Positions 1 through 9,538 of a stretch of 64,000 nucleotides of DNA are shown here, piece by piece. Under the pieces are notes generated by a model, which saw only the letters and a program-made list of their open reading frames with translations, was not told where the DNA came from and did no database searches. Numbering within the stretch: the first letter of the stretch is position 1; every line of letters starts with the position of its first letter. Made by a program: the position numbers and the translations under genes. Source of the DNA: Metaphire vulgaris (lineage: Eukaryota; Annelida; Clitellata; Crassiclitellata; Megascolecidae); NCBI GenBank assembly GCA_018105865.1, contig CM030867.1, positions 8,418,619 through 8,482,618 on the forward strand, read 5' to 3'.

Positions 1-226
1 TGAATGACAGTTGGTCTATCTTAGCTCGTAGTCCAAAGAGGTCTTTAATTTGGAGTTGGACGAGTAGTAGAAAGAGCTTGACGATAATATTAGCGAAGAA
101 GATACTTGCGTATATCTCTTTGTAGTGATTTAATCATTTAGTCTTTTAGCAAATTAACTGTTCGATCGAAAGCGGTATGCGCTTTTGTGGTTAGACTCGA
201 CGTCTGCGTATAGCCTACAGGTCAGA
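1..226. repeat. Segmental-duplication unit 1, left flank
   Basis: This stretch aligns base for base, with few differences, to 28983-29210 in unit 3, and its right half aligns to 15912-16060 in unit 2. It marks unit 1 of the tandem array entering the window. After the shared word CAGGTCAGAGT, unit 1 diverges into inserted mobile DNA, while units 2 and 3 continue with AAGTAGCGATGG. No gene is visible here. Confidence 0.8.
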
Positions 227-475
227 GTTAGAGGTGGGTCGATTAATCGAAATCGTAATCGAAATCGCGACTTTTGGAAAAACCGAAATCGAAATCGAGA
301 CGATTATTAAATAAATCGAAATAATCGATAATCGTCAAAAAATAATCGAAATCGCGATTATTTTTCGATTATTCCCGTAAGTTATATTATACAATATTTC
401 AGATTCAAAGAAAGATCAATTTACCGTTGATTATCAGATTTTCATTGAAAATGGATTCAACTGCGTATAAAGACA
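227..475. repeat. TCGATTA/AATCGAAATCG-rich repeat element
   Basis: The segment begins AGAGGTGGGTCGATTAATCG and is built of inverted and direct copies of ATCGAAAT and ATTATTTTTCGATT, so it can fold extensively. It sits exactly where unit 1 departs from units 2 and 3, so it is part of the unit 1 insertion. It resembles the GGGCTGCACGATTAATCG-type hAT termini known from other animals. That assignment is inference; no partner end was found. Confidence 0.45.
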
Positions 476-484
476 GGCACCATC

Positions 485-813
485 TTTCTGGAGTTGACAG
501 CAGTTTTCGATGCGGTGTGGCATGCGGGTTTAATGTACAAACTCTCGCTCAATTTGCCACCCTGGTTCTGTCAACTTGTGGAATTACTCATCTCTGACAG
601 ACGGTTCTTAGTTCACTTGGGAGATGTCAGCTCCTGGAGACGTCAGCGAAACGGTCTAACACAGTGTTCAGTTCTAGCACCTATGTTATTCAATTTGTAG
701 GCTTATAGGCCTACACACGACTTACCGGATACCATAGGTAGGAAGTTTGGATACGCTGACGATATCGGTCTTGCCACCCAGGCTCGATCCTTTAAGGAGA
801 TTGAAGACCAGGT
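485..813 (+). pseudogene. Non-LTR retrotransposon reverse transcriptase fragment
   Basis: The conceptual translation gives a fragment of the fingers/palm of a non-LTR reverse transcriptase: an FDAVWHAGL block, then LPPWFCQLVELLISDRRF, RNGLTQCSVLAPMLFNL, and, after a stop and frame slip, FGYADDIGLATQA with the YADD catalytic box. The family normally has QGSVLAP where this copy has QCSVLAP. It is internally broken, lacks endonuclease and 3' regions, and is followed directly by hAT-like sequence at 809. It is a dead LINE fragment; the clade (CR1/Jockey-like) is inferred only from motif style. Confidence 0.7.
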
Positions 814-1498
814 TTATTTCTAGGATTGTGAATTGGGGTGGGGTGTCGGGTAAATCTGGGGCGTGTTTATTTCTAGGATTGTCGGATTGTAAATTTGGGG
901 TGTCGGGAAAATCTGGGGGTGTCGAAATTTGGAAGTCTCTACCGAAAAAGGCTGACAAGCAAAAAAACCTTATAGAGACTCACAAAAAGTCTGACAAGCA
1001 AAAAGTAATCCGAGGATAAAAGTTGTGGGGTGTATTTCTCCATTTGGGGGCAGGCCTCTTCAGAGGCTGAAGGAGGCCCAGGCCAGTTGGAATTTCGAGG
1101 CCTCTCCTAGCCTTCCCAACAATTAAAATTTTGACAAGCGAAAAAAGGTAATCACCCATTTTGAGGACCGCAGAATACCTTCCTAGCTTTCCCAAAATCC
1201 CAAAATTGTCGACAAGCAAAAAAGGTCATCACCAAATTGTGAGGCCCCTTCTAGTAGTAGCTATTTAGCTTTCTAGCTCTCCCAGAATTCTAGACAAGGA
1301 AACAAAGAGAGGCCCCCAAATGATGGAGGCCCGGGCCGAATGGCCCTCCTGGCCTCCCTCTGAATGGGCCTGTTTGAGGGTGTTCAGGCTAATCAATATG
1401 CATTCTGTATGCATACCCTTGTCACATTACCAAATTTTAGGGGGTGTAGACCTCAAATTGAGGTGTTGGGGGGTGTTAGGGGTGTAGAAATATCCCTG
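809..1498. mobile_element. Compound non-autonomous hAT-like element, CAGGG-type termini
   Basis: It starts CAGGTTTATTTCTAGGATTG and ends GTGTAGAAATATCCCTG, an imperfect inverted pair of the family also seen at 11815-11948 and 24936-25090. The interior is G-rich (GGGGTGTCGG, GGTGTTAGGGG). It holds four GACAAGC-AAAA boxes, near 953, 993, 1132 and 1210. Length and internal repetition suggest two or more nested copies. No clear 8-bp target duplication was found at these outer ends. Confidence 0.5.
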
Positions 1499-1525
1499 TT
1501 AAATTGTATTTGCTAATTTGTTACC

Positions 1526-3766
1526 ATGGCCTCAGAACAAATAGGCCTAGATTTACCTTCAGCTTTGTCCCTGGAAGAAATCCTTGAAATGAGCTTAGAG
1601 GAGCTTAGAACAAATTTATCCAGCAAGGGAATTGTCACAAAAGGCATGACAAAATGTCAGCTTCAATCCCATTTGATAAAATTGAGCTGTAGTGTGATGA
1701 ATGAAGTCAGAGATGATAGAGAAAGTGTGGGTAGCAGAAACTCCACCCAACAAACAAACACAATGCCACCTGTAGAATTAGAGGTAGTGGCCCTTAAGAG
1801 ACTGGAAGTAGAATTAGAAATACATAGACTTCAGCTTAAAGAGAATGAGTTAGCTGCACAAACTCAACTTAAAGAAAAAGAGTTAGAGACTCAGGCAGTA
1901 ACCAAACAAAGAGAAATAGAAGCAAATGAAAAAATTGAAATGCACAAATTAAGTGTACAAAGTGAGAGAGTAAGTGAACCAATGATTAATTTGGGGGGTT
2001 CTGATAAGTCCCTAGAGAATGCCAAGAAAGCTTTGCCTAGATTTAGTGAGACAAGTGACATAGACTCTTATTTAACACTTTTTGAGAGGACGATGATAAG
2101 TTTTCAAATAGATAAGACTAAGTGGCCTTCAGTACTACAGTCACAAGTCACTGGGAGGGTAATCAAAGTTTTTGTTGAGTTGACAGATGAGCAAGCCCGT
2201 GATTATGACAATGTCAAAGAGGCTATTTTGAACTTATTTCAATTGGTCCCAGAAGCGTATAGGGTTAAGTTTAGACAGCTTTCCAAGGACCCAAGCGAAA
2301 CGTATAGTCCCTTTGCAACTCGTTTGAATTGGCCATTCCAAAGGTGGATAGTGGGCCAAAGAGCTCAAGATGACCCTGAAAAACTGAAAGAAGTTTTTAA
2401 AATGGAGCAATTTTTGTCTAAGATTAATGACAGTGCATTAAAGTCTTGGCTTTTAGACAAACAGGCACAAACACTTGCTGAATTGGCTAGATTAGCAGAT
2501 CAATTCATAGCAAATCATAGAAACTACTCTGCTAATAATGACACATTTGGCAGAAACAAGTTCAATTCAAATGCATACAGACCAGAATTTAATTCAGCCC
2601 AAACAAACAAATTTCACACTGGCAGAGACAATGCAAACCATAATATGAACTGGAGATTTCAACCAGACCACAATGCTAATCAAAGAGCATTGCAGCCTGG
2701 GACTAATACAAGTTTTAGAAATTCGTCCAATTCTAACACACAGGGGAGAACATCAGGTTACAAGAGGGACAAAAATCTGTTTTCAACCTCACCCAGATGT
2801 GCTTTTTGCCACAAGCAAAATCACACTGTGAATGAATGTTTTGCTTTGAAAAAACAAAGAGAAGAAACTGCTAAGTTTGGTCCAAACCCAAATTTTCCTG
2901 ATTCCAATGTTAACTTTGTACAGCAGGTAACAAATAACTTGAATACAGTCAATCCTAGCTTTAAACCATTCTGCTCAAAAGCAGTAATTTTTAACACACA
3001 CAGTCAGTCAAGAGAAATAACCTGTTTTCGAGATACCGGCTCAGCGCAGACTTTGATTAGTAAAGAACTAATTAATCCAAGTGAATATCAAGACACAGGT
3101 GAATTTCGAATGATTCGTGGTATCACCGGGGAAGTCGTGAAGATTCCGTTGGTGTTAATTAACTTAAATTGTGTGTATAACAATGGAGAGATGTTGTGTG
3201 GGCTTATTGATCGTTTGCCACATTCCATTGATGTCCTGATTGGTGCAGACGTTGATTGTCGTGGCAGTGATGATCTGTTTGAGTCGTGTGTTGCTACTAG
3301 GGCACTAACTAAATCAATAATTGAACTGGAGAAGGACTTGTTGGGTCGAAAGGAAGATGTCACCCATAAGCCAAATGAATTTTATGATACAGAGCTTAAT
3401 TTAGAGGAGTTTTTTGAGAGAAATTTGTTGGGTTCTGATGAAGATCCACGTTTTGCTGTTTCGTGTGATGCAGATCCAAATGGTTTTCATGATAAAGTTG
3501 TTTCTGGTGAATCGTTAGAGGTTGTTGATCCACAGTTTCACATTGGTTTTCACGATGATGGGGTGGTGAATGGTTCGATGGTGTTGCATTGCCCACTCGA
3601 TCCAATGGTTTTCAATGAAGATGAGTTGTGTAGGGATACACTCATTGATGTATATAACGCTTTCACGAAAAACTATAGGCCTACAATTTTCAAAAAGTTG
3701 ATTGTAAGAATTGATAGAATTCGTGCAATAATTTTACCAAATGAACGGACGGCAATGTGTCACTAA
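1526..3766 (+). CDS. Retrotransposon Gag-protease polyprotein, truncated before reverse transcriptase
   Basis: This open frame of 746 codons encodes a Ty3/Gypsy-like Gag with protease. Residues 1-60 look like a SAP-type segment, about 85-150 is charged coiled coil, and about 165-335 is an alpha-helical capsid-like (SCAN-like) region. A CCHC zinc knuckle CAFCHKQNHTVNEC (Cx2Cx4Hx4C) starts near residue 425. A retropepsin domain has RDTGSAQTLISK (catalytic Asp about residue 503) and later DVLIGADV. An acidic linker follows. No reverse transcriptase, RNase H or integrase is present and no LTRs were seen. The last roughly 40 codons, from about 3650, are translated out of host unit DNA that is also found without Gag at 16215 and 29363. 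The element is therefore truncated and its stop codon is borrowed. Gag is expected to package element RNA and the protease to mature it. It is unlikely to be autonomous. Confidence 0.8.
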   Translation: MASEQIGLDLPSALSLEEILEMSLEELRTNLSSKGIVTKGMTKCQLQSHLIKLSCSVMNEVRDDRESVGSRNSTQQTNTMPPVELEVVALKRLEVELEIHRLQLKENELAAQTQLKEKELETQAVTKQREIEANEKIEMHKLSVQSERVSEPMINLGGSDKSLENAKKALPRFSETSDIDSYLTLFERTMISFQIDKTKWPSVLQSQVTGRVIKVFVELTDEQARDYDNVKEAILNLFQLVPEAYRVKFRQLSKDPSETYSPFATRLNWPFQRWIVGQRAQDDPEKLKEVFKMEQFLSKINDSALKSWLLDKQAQTLAELARLADQFIANHRNYSANNDTFGRNKFNSNAYRPEFNSAQTNKFHTGRDNANHNMNWRFQPDHNANQRALQPGTNTSFRNSSNSNTQGRTSGYKRDKNLFSTSPRCAFCHKQNHTVNECFALKKQREETAKFGPNPNFPDSNVNFVQQVTNNLNTVNPSFKPFCSKAVIFNTHSQSREITCFRDTGSAQTLISKELINPSEYQDTGEFRMIRGITGEVVKIPLVLINLNCVYNNGEMLCGLIDRLPHSIDVLIGADVDCRGSDDLFESCVATRALTKSIIELEKDLLGRKEDVTHKPNEFYDTELNLEEFFERNLLGSDEDPRFAVSCDADPNGFHDKVVSGESLEVVDPQFHIGFHDDGVVNGSMVLHCPLDPMVFNEDELCRDTLIDVYNAFTKNYRPTIFKKLIVRIDRIRAIILPNERTAMCH

Positions 3767-3789
3767 ATCAGTTGAAAAGTATCTAAAGA

Positions 3790-4069
3790 CAGTGTTTATT
3801 CTAGGCCTTCTTAGGGGGGAATTTCCCCCCCCCCAGTTTGAAAATTCCCCCAAATGTTTTTAGATGTTGGCTGGGGGAATGGAAATTTCGGTACTTTCCC
3901 GTTATCCGGACCCCACTGAAGAAATGCTTAGAAATGCTTAGAAAACAGAAGAGATATTAAGAAATGCGCCGAGAAATGCTTATAAAACAGTTGTATGTAT
4001 AATAAAGTTACATTTGAGATATTGGTGGGGCTAGAATAAACACTGTCAAGAGGGCTAGAATAAACACTG
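3790..4069. mobile_element. Non-autonomous hAT MITE, CAGTGTTTATTCTAG family (unit 1)
   Basis: The termini are CAGTGTTTATTCTAGGCC and GGGCTAGAATAAACACTG, flanked on both sides by ATCTAAAGA (3781-3789 and 4070-4078), which contains an 8-bp target duplication typical of hAT. A second internal copy of the right end finishes at 4045. The interior is C- and G-tract rich with tandem AAATGCTTAGAA words. The same insertion is present in unit 2 (16342-17148). Unit 3 has only a footprint-like sequence. Confidence 0.85.
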
Positions 4070-4079
4070 ATCTAAAGAT

Positions 4080-4539
4080 GATTTAGATCAGTGTTTCCCA
4101 AGTCCTTAAGTTTAGACGATAGGTAAAAAATGTTCCTTTTCACCAGAGACAGGTGCCATTTTAAAAATATTCTTCCTATTACATGACATTAATATATGTT
4201 ATTAAATAATTCGAAAATACATTGATGTTTTCCTTTGATATGCCAGCGCATCGGTCCTACGATTGGCGGAATTTCAATTACTTGTAATAGAGCGACAATA
4301 GGGGTCGTCCATAAATGATGTGACGCGATTTTGGCACTTTTTGACCCCCTCTCCCTATGTAATAAAAAGTCAGACCCCCCCAAATATGACGTAAAACGGG
4401 CCGACCCCCTTTTCGTCTTCCGAAAAGTCTTGACAAGCAAGAAAAGGTCATTTATTCTTCTATTTTTCCGTCTCTAAACATACTGACAAGCAAAAACGGT
4501 CATCCTTATATTTTCCCTAACTTACTTCTTCTTCTTCAA
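4080..4539. repeat. Intergenic repeat with GGGGTCGTCCATAAATGATG element
   Basis: The 460 bp hold the start CAGTGTTTCCCAAGTCC of a hAT-like repeat near 4091, then from about 4300 a GGGGTCGTCCATAAATGATG terminus related to the family at 8632. C-rich tracts follow, with two GACAAGCAA-AAAGGTCAT boxes as direct repeats about 52 bp apart (4430 and 4483). No coding potential is recognised. The block is shared with units 2 (17170-17618) and 3 (29510-29971). Confidence 0.55.
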
Positions 4540-4547
4540 GTGCAATG

Positions 4548-4899
4548 CAGAGGCGGAGCGTCCCAATGGCTACTATGTCTCTAGCCATGGACGGCACACA
4601 TGATGGGGGCGGAAAATTTTGGAAGCGAACTTATTTGTGTTTGTAGGGTTGTTGAGGAGTTTTTGGCGAAGCCGAAGAGGCGGCAAATGTAGAAGGGGCG
4701 GCAAATTCCAGTGACGACGACCTTTTTGGCTTGTCAGGTTGTATCGAGGAGGTTTAGCGAAGAGGCGGCAAAATTTAAAATTGACAAGGGGCGGCAAAAT
4801 TAGCGCCGACGACCTTTTTTCTTGTCAGCTATAGTAACAGCAAATTGGGGCGGCATTTTTTCCATGAGCCACGGCGGCACAACTGCACGCTACGCCACT
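4548..4899. mobile_element. Non-autonomous hAT MITE, CAGAGGCGGAGCGT family, upstream of gene copy A
   Basis: It starts CAGAGGCGGAGCGTCC after GTGCAATG and ends GCACGCTACGCCACT. The interior repeats GGGGCGGCAAA and carries two inverted copies of the GACAAGC box (4725, 4809). The right target duplication is missing because units 1 and 2 share a roughly 28-bp deletion there. Unit 3 keeps the intact right flank (29980-30335). The MITE lies about 170 bp upstream of the copy A start codon, so it may form part of that gene's promoter. Confidence 0.75.
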
Positions 4900-5066
4900 C
4901 AATTACGCATACCCTCTAATTACGTTTTAACTTTTAATGTATTTCCTCATTCGAAGATGGTGAAGTTGTATTTCAATTCACAGAAAAACTTTGACTTCTC
5001 TGTTCTGAAGTCTCGAGTGAAATTTTCGATTTCGGAGAATTTCGTACAAGGCCACAAATTCAAAAG

Positions 5067-6359
5067 ATGCGACGAAAGACATTCGCTGTTCTCGTCTTGT
5101 TGACTCTTGTCATTTCAGCAATATATTTAAAGAGCGAGACCGTTTCACAAAAAATCGTCGTATTTGTCGACTATTATTGGCAGCATGTGTACGGAGGCAT
5201 TATAGTGTGTGGAGAGTTGTGGGAAAGAATAAATTTCGCAGAACTCGGATTCACAGAAAGCACGGATAATGGAAAATATGCGGTTCCAATGTACGAGCAC
5301 TTGAACTGGACATCGTCGAACATACCACAATCTCCGATTGACTGTCCTGCGTGTACGAATTTGTTGTTGAAGGAGGTCGTAAGAAGCACACATCGGATTC
5401 CTTTCAATGGAACTTGGTTACGATACGTCGTCAACAATAGAACGGATCGTTACCATTTTCATCCTCGTTTCTGCTCCTTTTCAGAGAAAGCACTGACGAA
5501 ACGTTACGTCCGAAGATGTTTAGCGAAGAAAAATATTCGCAAAATTGTCACAATTGGAGATTCAAATTCAAACAAATTGATGGAGGCAATTGTGAAAGTT
5601 TTATCAACATCACTGGATCGCTGCAAGTTGGTTGATAGAGAATCTTGGAGTAAAAAATCAAATCCTAAATATTATCTGAGAAACGTTTCTTTCAATCTAT
5701 CTGACGTCTTATTTATCGACTACTCCTGTGTAACTTGCGCTAGTCGAAGATATATCTGCTCTTACAACACAACTGGAGAAAATCCTAAAAATAACAGAGA
5801 AAATCGCACACTGGAATTGGAGCAGATCGTAAACACCAGAATAATCGATGGTGGTCGACAAATAAAAGTGAAACTTCAACAATTTCTTCCTACAAACATT
5901 TCGCAGGAATTTATACTTAGAGATTACTTCCGCGTAGAACACTATCCAGACATCATTCTCTTTCAGACGCCATTCACGCACGAGATATATTACGGTCTGA
6001 TTGGGTCCTCTGGTAACACCAGGAAACTCTTGGAACCGCTGAAGAAACTGCGTGAACTAATCACGAAATATGTCCCAACTACAACTTCCGTATACTGGGT
6101 GCCCAACCAAGACGTTTATGAAAACAATCCTCGTGTTTACTTTCGTAATCCACTTCTGCGGGAATCAATTGATATGTTTTCTAGGGTAATGGAATCAGTT
6201 CTTGGATCCACGAGCAACAACATTTACCCTTTCTTCAACCTATTCGAGTTATCACGACCCATTAAATCGTATCACCAGGCCAACGATCCCCCTCACATGA
6301 AACCGGAATGGTACGATATGATAGCCAAGTACATTCTGGAACTGCACTGCAACTCATAG
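5067..6359 (+). CDS. Type II membrane SGNH/GDS-motif hydrolase-like protein, copy A (intact)
   Basis: This intronless frame of 430 residues begins with a short basic stretch (MRRK) and a hydrophobic anchor at about residues 5-22, predicting a type II membrane or Golgi/secretory protein. The ectodomain has many N-glycosylation sequons (NWTS, NGTW, NRTD, NVSF, NISQ) and paired cysteines. A nucleophile block IVTIGDSNSNKLMEAI places Gly-Asp-Ser at 164-166, and a C-terminal DPPHMKPEWYDMIAKYIL supplies Asp407/His410. This GDS...DxxH layout is that of SGNH-fold esterases, including PC-esterase/NXPE-like proteins. The exact family and substrate are not recognised, and acyl or sugar-ester hydrolysis or transfer is only inference. 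The start is the first ATG before the anchor and is conserved in all three copies. It is very similar to copy B and clearly diverged from copy C. Confidence 0.8.
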   Translation: MRRKTFAVLVLLTLVISAIYLKSETVSQKIVVFVDYYWQHVYGGIIVCGELWERINFAELGFTESTDNGKYAVPMYEHLNWTSSNIPQSPIDCPACTNLLLKEVVRSTHRIPFNGTWLRYVVNNRTDRYHFHPRFCSFSEKALTKRYVRRCLAKKNIRKIVTIGDSNSNKLMEAIVKVLSTSLDRCKLVDRESWSKKSNPKYYLRNVSFNLSDVLFIDYSCVTCASRRYICSYNTTGENPKNNRENRTLELEQIVNTRIIDGGRQIKVKLQQFLPTNISQEFILRDYFRVEHYPDIILFQTPFTHEIYYGLIGSSGNTRKLLEPLKKLRELITKYVPTTTSVYWVPNQDVYENNPRVYFRNPLLRESIDMFSRVMESVLGSTSNNIYPFFNLFELSRPIKSYHQANDPPHMKPEWYDMIAKYILELHCNS

Positions 6360-6688
6360 ATCAAATGTAGTCTATATTATTGTTCACTAGTGTCAGGAGG
6401 CTCCTGCAAGTGTTAACTCAGTCAAATTATTCCGAGACGACGTAATTTTTAATTGCCTGCTCGATGCTCTATATCTTATACGTACATTACAGTACTATGA
6501 CTATACTATATACTATACTATACTATGACAGGGCTATGACTTTGTGTGCATATGTGTGCTTGTTTTGTCTCCTCATTTGCCAATCGATCCTCCCTTCTTC
6601 GTATCTTAATCCTCTTCATCCTTTACCCTACATCCATCGTCTTTCCACTCCTTTCTCTTTAACTCTAACTTTCCATTCTTAGGCCTAT

Positions 6689-6690
<2 letters not shown>
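6360..6690. other. 3' flank of gene copy A
   Basis: The 330 bp downstream of the stop are conserved in all three units. They contain a TACTATAC short repeat (about 6490-6525, lost in unit 3) and no AATAAA close to the stop. Nothing else is recognised. Confidence 0.5.

Positions 6691-6761
<71 letters not shown>
6691..6761. repeat. (CT)n microsatellite
   Basis: A pure CT tract of about 70 bp. The orthologous tract is about 42 bp in unit 2 and about 30 bp and interrupted in unit 3. Confidence 0.95.
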
Positions 6762-6764
<3 letters not shown>

Positions 6765-6836
6765 CTCAACAAATTCCCTCCTCATTTGCCTCTGCCCCAA
6801 CCCACCTTATGGTGTGTCGGGCAGGTCACCTGGAGA

Positions 6837-6915
6837 GATATAGATAGATAGATAGATAGGCCTAGATAGATAGATGATAGATAGATAGATAGATAGATAG
6901 ATTGATTGATTGATT

Positions 6916-6983
<68 letters not shown>
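6837..6983. repeat. (GATA)n microsatellite interrupted by GGCC
   Basis: A GATA/TAGA tract of about 147 bp with short GATT runs (6900-6918). At 6857-6864 the word TAGGCCTA interrupts it; removing GGCCTA restores perfect GATA phase. The interruption is present in all three units. Confidence 0.95.
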
Positions 6984-6985
<2 letters not shown>

Positions 6986-7048
6986 GTGTGTTCGTATGAA
7001 CCGCGTACGCCTGGTGCGCCAAACTAACAAACAGACATTTAGCAATGA

Positions 7049-7600
7049 AAACAGAAAACAAAGATTAGGATTCTGGAATGCTATGTTTGGCCAGTTATGT
7101 TATATGGTGCAGAAACTTGGACTATCTCTAAAGCCATGAAAAAGAAGCTTGAAGTTGCAGAAATGGCGGTTCTTAATAAAAATGCTGAGAATATCTTGGA
7201 CTGAAAAGAGAACTAATGAATTAGTACGCGAAATGGCTGGCACACCAAGAAAAATTGCTATCTAAAACACAGTAGGCTGCGTAAATGACAACTTAATTTG
7301 TTGGGGGTTTCCTGTAAAAAAGTATTGGCGAGCAAATAAAGGTCCCCGAGTCAGTTTGCATGGATGCCCTTTTCTGGTGGATTCCCGGGGGCCACCGACC
7401 CTCCGGCCCTCCCTCTGCATGATGCCACTGACGTCTGGTAACTCTAAGCGGGCAGAAACATTGGCCTAAATGGGTATCTCCGATTATTTTACGGTTGCCT
7501 TGGTATCTTCATAATTAATGACGAAAGGCTGGTAAAAATTAATAATCCTGCTCGAAGTAATCACTCTTTTAGTTTTTGCAAGGTCAGCAGAAAGCTTAGT
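7049..7600 (+). pseudogene. Decayed LINE 3' region with inserted MITE material
   Basis: Translation with frameshifts gives LWCA-like RT-C-terminal words: CYMVQKLGLSL in one frame and GAETWTISKAMKKKLEVAEM in another, then ISWTEKRTNE, the typical region after the RT palm of RTE/craniofacial-2-like LINEs. Around 7330-7430 it contains GGCGAGCAAATAAAGGTC and a C-rich stretch ending in GCCACTGACG that looks like MITE insertion. A second relic of the same LINE lies at 14680-15340. It is non-functional. Confidence 0.6.
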
Positions 7601-7710
7601 CGCTTCTTCCATGCAACTATAGAAAGTAGGGATGGACTAATTCATTTTAAACCCACAATTTTGAACATCTTTGGTGAAGCTGGCAATCTGTAGCCAATAA
7701 TTAATATGCC

Positions 7711-8095
7711 CAGTGTTTATTCTAGGCATTCTTAGGGAGGAATCCCCCCAAAGTTTAAAAATTCGCACCCCCAAATTTCTATATGTTGCATTGGGGGATG
7801 GAAATCCCTCCCCCAAAAAAATGCGCGACGAGAGGGGGTTTTTATTTTCAGATAGGGGAAAATATAAGGATGAACATTTAGTTTGCTTGTCAGAGAGAGT
7901 ATTGGAGAAGGACAAGAAAGATATGAACATAAGGAAGGACGTTGTTGACCTTTTTTGCTTGTCGCCACGTTGGGGAAGGGAAAGAGTATGAGGGTGACCT
8001 TTTTTGCTTGTTAAGCTTTTTCGGGAGACAGACCTTCTTCCCCCTAAACATTTCAGACTCCCCCACCAATGTCAAGGTGGCTAGAATAATCACTG
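7711..8095. mobile_element. Non-autonomous hAT MITE, CAGTGTTTATTCTAG family (385 bp)
   Basis: The termini are CAGTGTTTATTCTAGGC and GCTAGAATAATCACTG, flanked by a perfect 8-bp duplication AATATGCC (7703-7710 and 8096-8103). It contains two inverted GACAAGC boxes (near 7948 and 8002) about 54 bp apart. The same insertion is at 20763-21142 in unit 2, and in unit 3 it is split by another element (36255-39632). Confidence 0.9.
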
Positions 8096-8129
8096 AATAT
8101 GCCTACGGCACACTATATTTCATAACACT

Positions 8130-8210
8130 TTAACCCCTTAACTGGGCAACTATTTGTAACTCAATTTAAAATGGACGAGCGTTACTCGGGGCACCCAGTT
8201 AAGGGGTTAA
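8130..8210. mobile_element. 81-bp hairpin mini-element, TTAACCCCTTAACTGGG termini (piggyBac-like)
   Basis: The element starts TTAACCCCTTAACTGGG and ends CCCAGTTAAGGGGTTAA, so it is nearly all hairpin. TTAA at both ends and CCCTTAA-type termini match piggyBac-superfamily MITEs. Related copies with different interiors lie at 57589-57668, 63321-63400 and 45803-45901; unit copies lie at 21177 and 39770. Confidence 0.7.
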
Positions 8211-8631
8211 GGCAGGCTCTTGACAGCACAATCTTAATTGATGCCAGAAAACTTCTGAGCCAACACATTCCAATGACAGGCGTCCTTTGCTGGACAAAAC
8301 TGTCGGAGAAAAACATACATTATAGCTGTGTGGATACTTAAAATTGTCAGGAGTCACAAAAATCCTGATGTACAGGTATACAGGGCATGAGAAAAAGTGC
8401 TGGTTGGATTTCCTAGTTTATGAAATTATCGGACTCCTCAAACCAAGTAAGTTATAGTTGCATAAGCTGAAACTTGTAAAATCTGCTGTCGATTATTTGT
8501 GTAATTGCTGATATAATATAATACGGTCACAGTCATTCATTAACTCGGTACATGGAACAAAATGCCCACCATTGCGTTTAGTCGTAGGCCTAAGTGCTAA
8601 ATAGGTAATGGATTCTGTTTAGCGGCTGTCC
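8211..8631. other. Unit core, no recognised feature
   Basis: About 420 bp of AT-rich sequence shared by all three units, with no credible frame. It contains one TAGGCCTA octamer near 8585. In unit 3 the matching stretch has gained a TG microsatellite and several TA-GGC(C)-TA insertions. Confidence 0.5.
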
Positions 8632-9062
8632 ATTAATTACGTCAACAAAATATAGGGGAGGGGTTTGAAAAGTTTGACAGTTGTTGACAGGGGAGGGGGT
8701 CAAGAGAGGTTGACGTCAACAATATAATTTTTACAAATGATGAAAAATAGGAAATTTTATGAATACTATTTATTACATTGGAAAAAAGCCTGACAAGCAA
8801 AAAACAATTAGGTCATCATCACCACATTATGACACTTGATGAACAAAAGAAAGGGAAAATGGTCATCGTCACAAAAATAATAACTTTCAAAATTTTTTAG
8901 GTAGACCCGTCACTGTCACTGATCTTAGTTAGGGGGGGGGGCGTCAAAAGTTTTTGACATAATTATAGAGGGGTCACTGAAATTAGTTGACAGTTGTTGA
9001 CAAGGGTGAGGAGGGGATCAAAAATTGCCCAAAAATTGTTGACATAATTAATGGACAGCCCC
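8632..9062. mobile_element. MITE with GGGGCTGTCCATTAATTA termini and 3-bp target duplication
   Basis: The inverted ends are G(C)GGCTGTCCATTAATTACG and ATAATTAATGGACAGCCCC, flanked by TTA on both sides. The interior has GTTGACAG/CTGTTGAC-rich stretches, G-tracts and the GACAAGCAAAAAACAATTAGGTCAT variant of the shared box. Three-bp A/T-rich duplications fit a PIF/Harbinger-like element (inference). Other copies: 21669, 40323, 52337 and 53842. Confidence 0.75.
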
Positions 9063-9142
9063 TTACGCACACACCGTCAACTTAATTAGAAGAGGCAAGA
9101 AAACTGCTCTCAATCGATGCTTTAGTCACATGATATGCTGCT

Positions 9143-9150
9143 GCTGATGC

Positions 9151-9203
<53 letters not shown>

Positions 9204-9258
9204 GTACGTGGTGGTGATGATGATGATGATGATGACGACGGCGACGACGATGACTATA

Positions 9259-9320
<62 letters not shown>

Positions 9321-9388
9321 GGTGGTGGTGGTGATCATGGTGATGATGATGATGATGATGATGATGAAGGTGGTGGTGGTGGTGGTGG

Positions 9389-9430
<42 letters not shown>

Positions 9431-9437
9431 CGACGAT
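9143..9437. repeat. (GAT)n trinucleotide tract with GGT and GAC variants
   Basis: About 300 bp of GAT with GGT and GAC blocks, open in several frames as polyAsp, polyMet or polyHis. These are low-complexity readings, not genes. Orthologous tracts lie at 22205-22560 and 40856-41018. Confidence 0.9.
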
Positions 9438-9538
9438 GGCACACTTTTGAGTGAAATGGAAATCGGTCTAAAGTGGCTGGCCTGAGAAACCAGTGGCGCC
9501 ACCTGGCGAATGTTAAATCAGCATGCGTAGTGTCGTGT

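Noticed and set aside
4822..5103. 93-codon frame overlapping the start of hydrolase copy A
   Set aside because: It starts inside the MITE, is frameshifted between units, and overlaps the real gene in another frame.
9082..9485. Long polyHis, polyAsp and polyMet frames in the GAT tracts (also 22107-22706, 40744-41127, 41698-42081)
   Set aside because: All are readings of GAT trinucleotide repeats on either strand, with no flanking domain and no codon constraint; length changes freely between unit copies.
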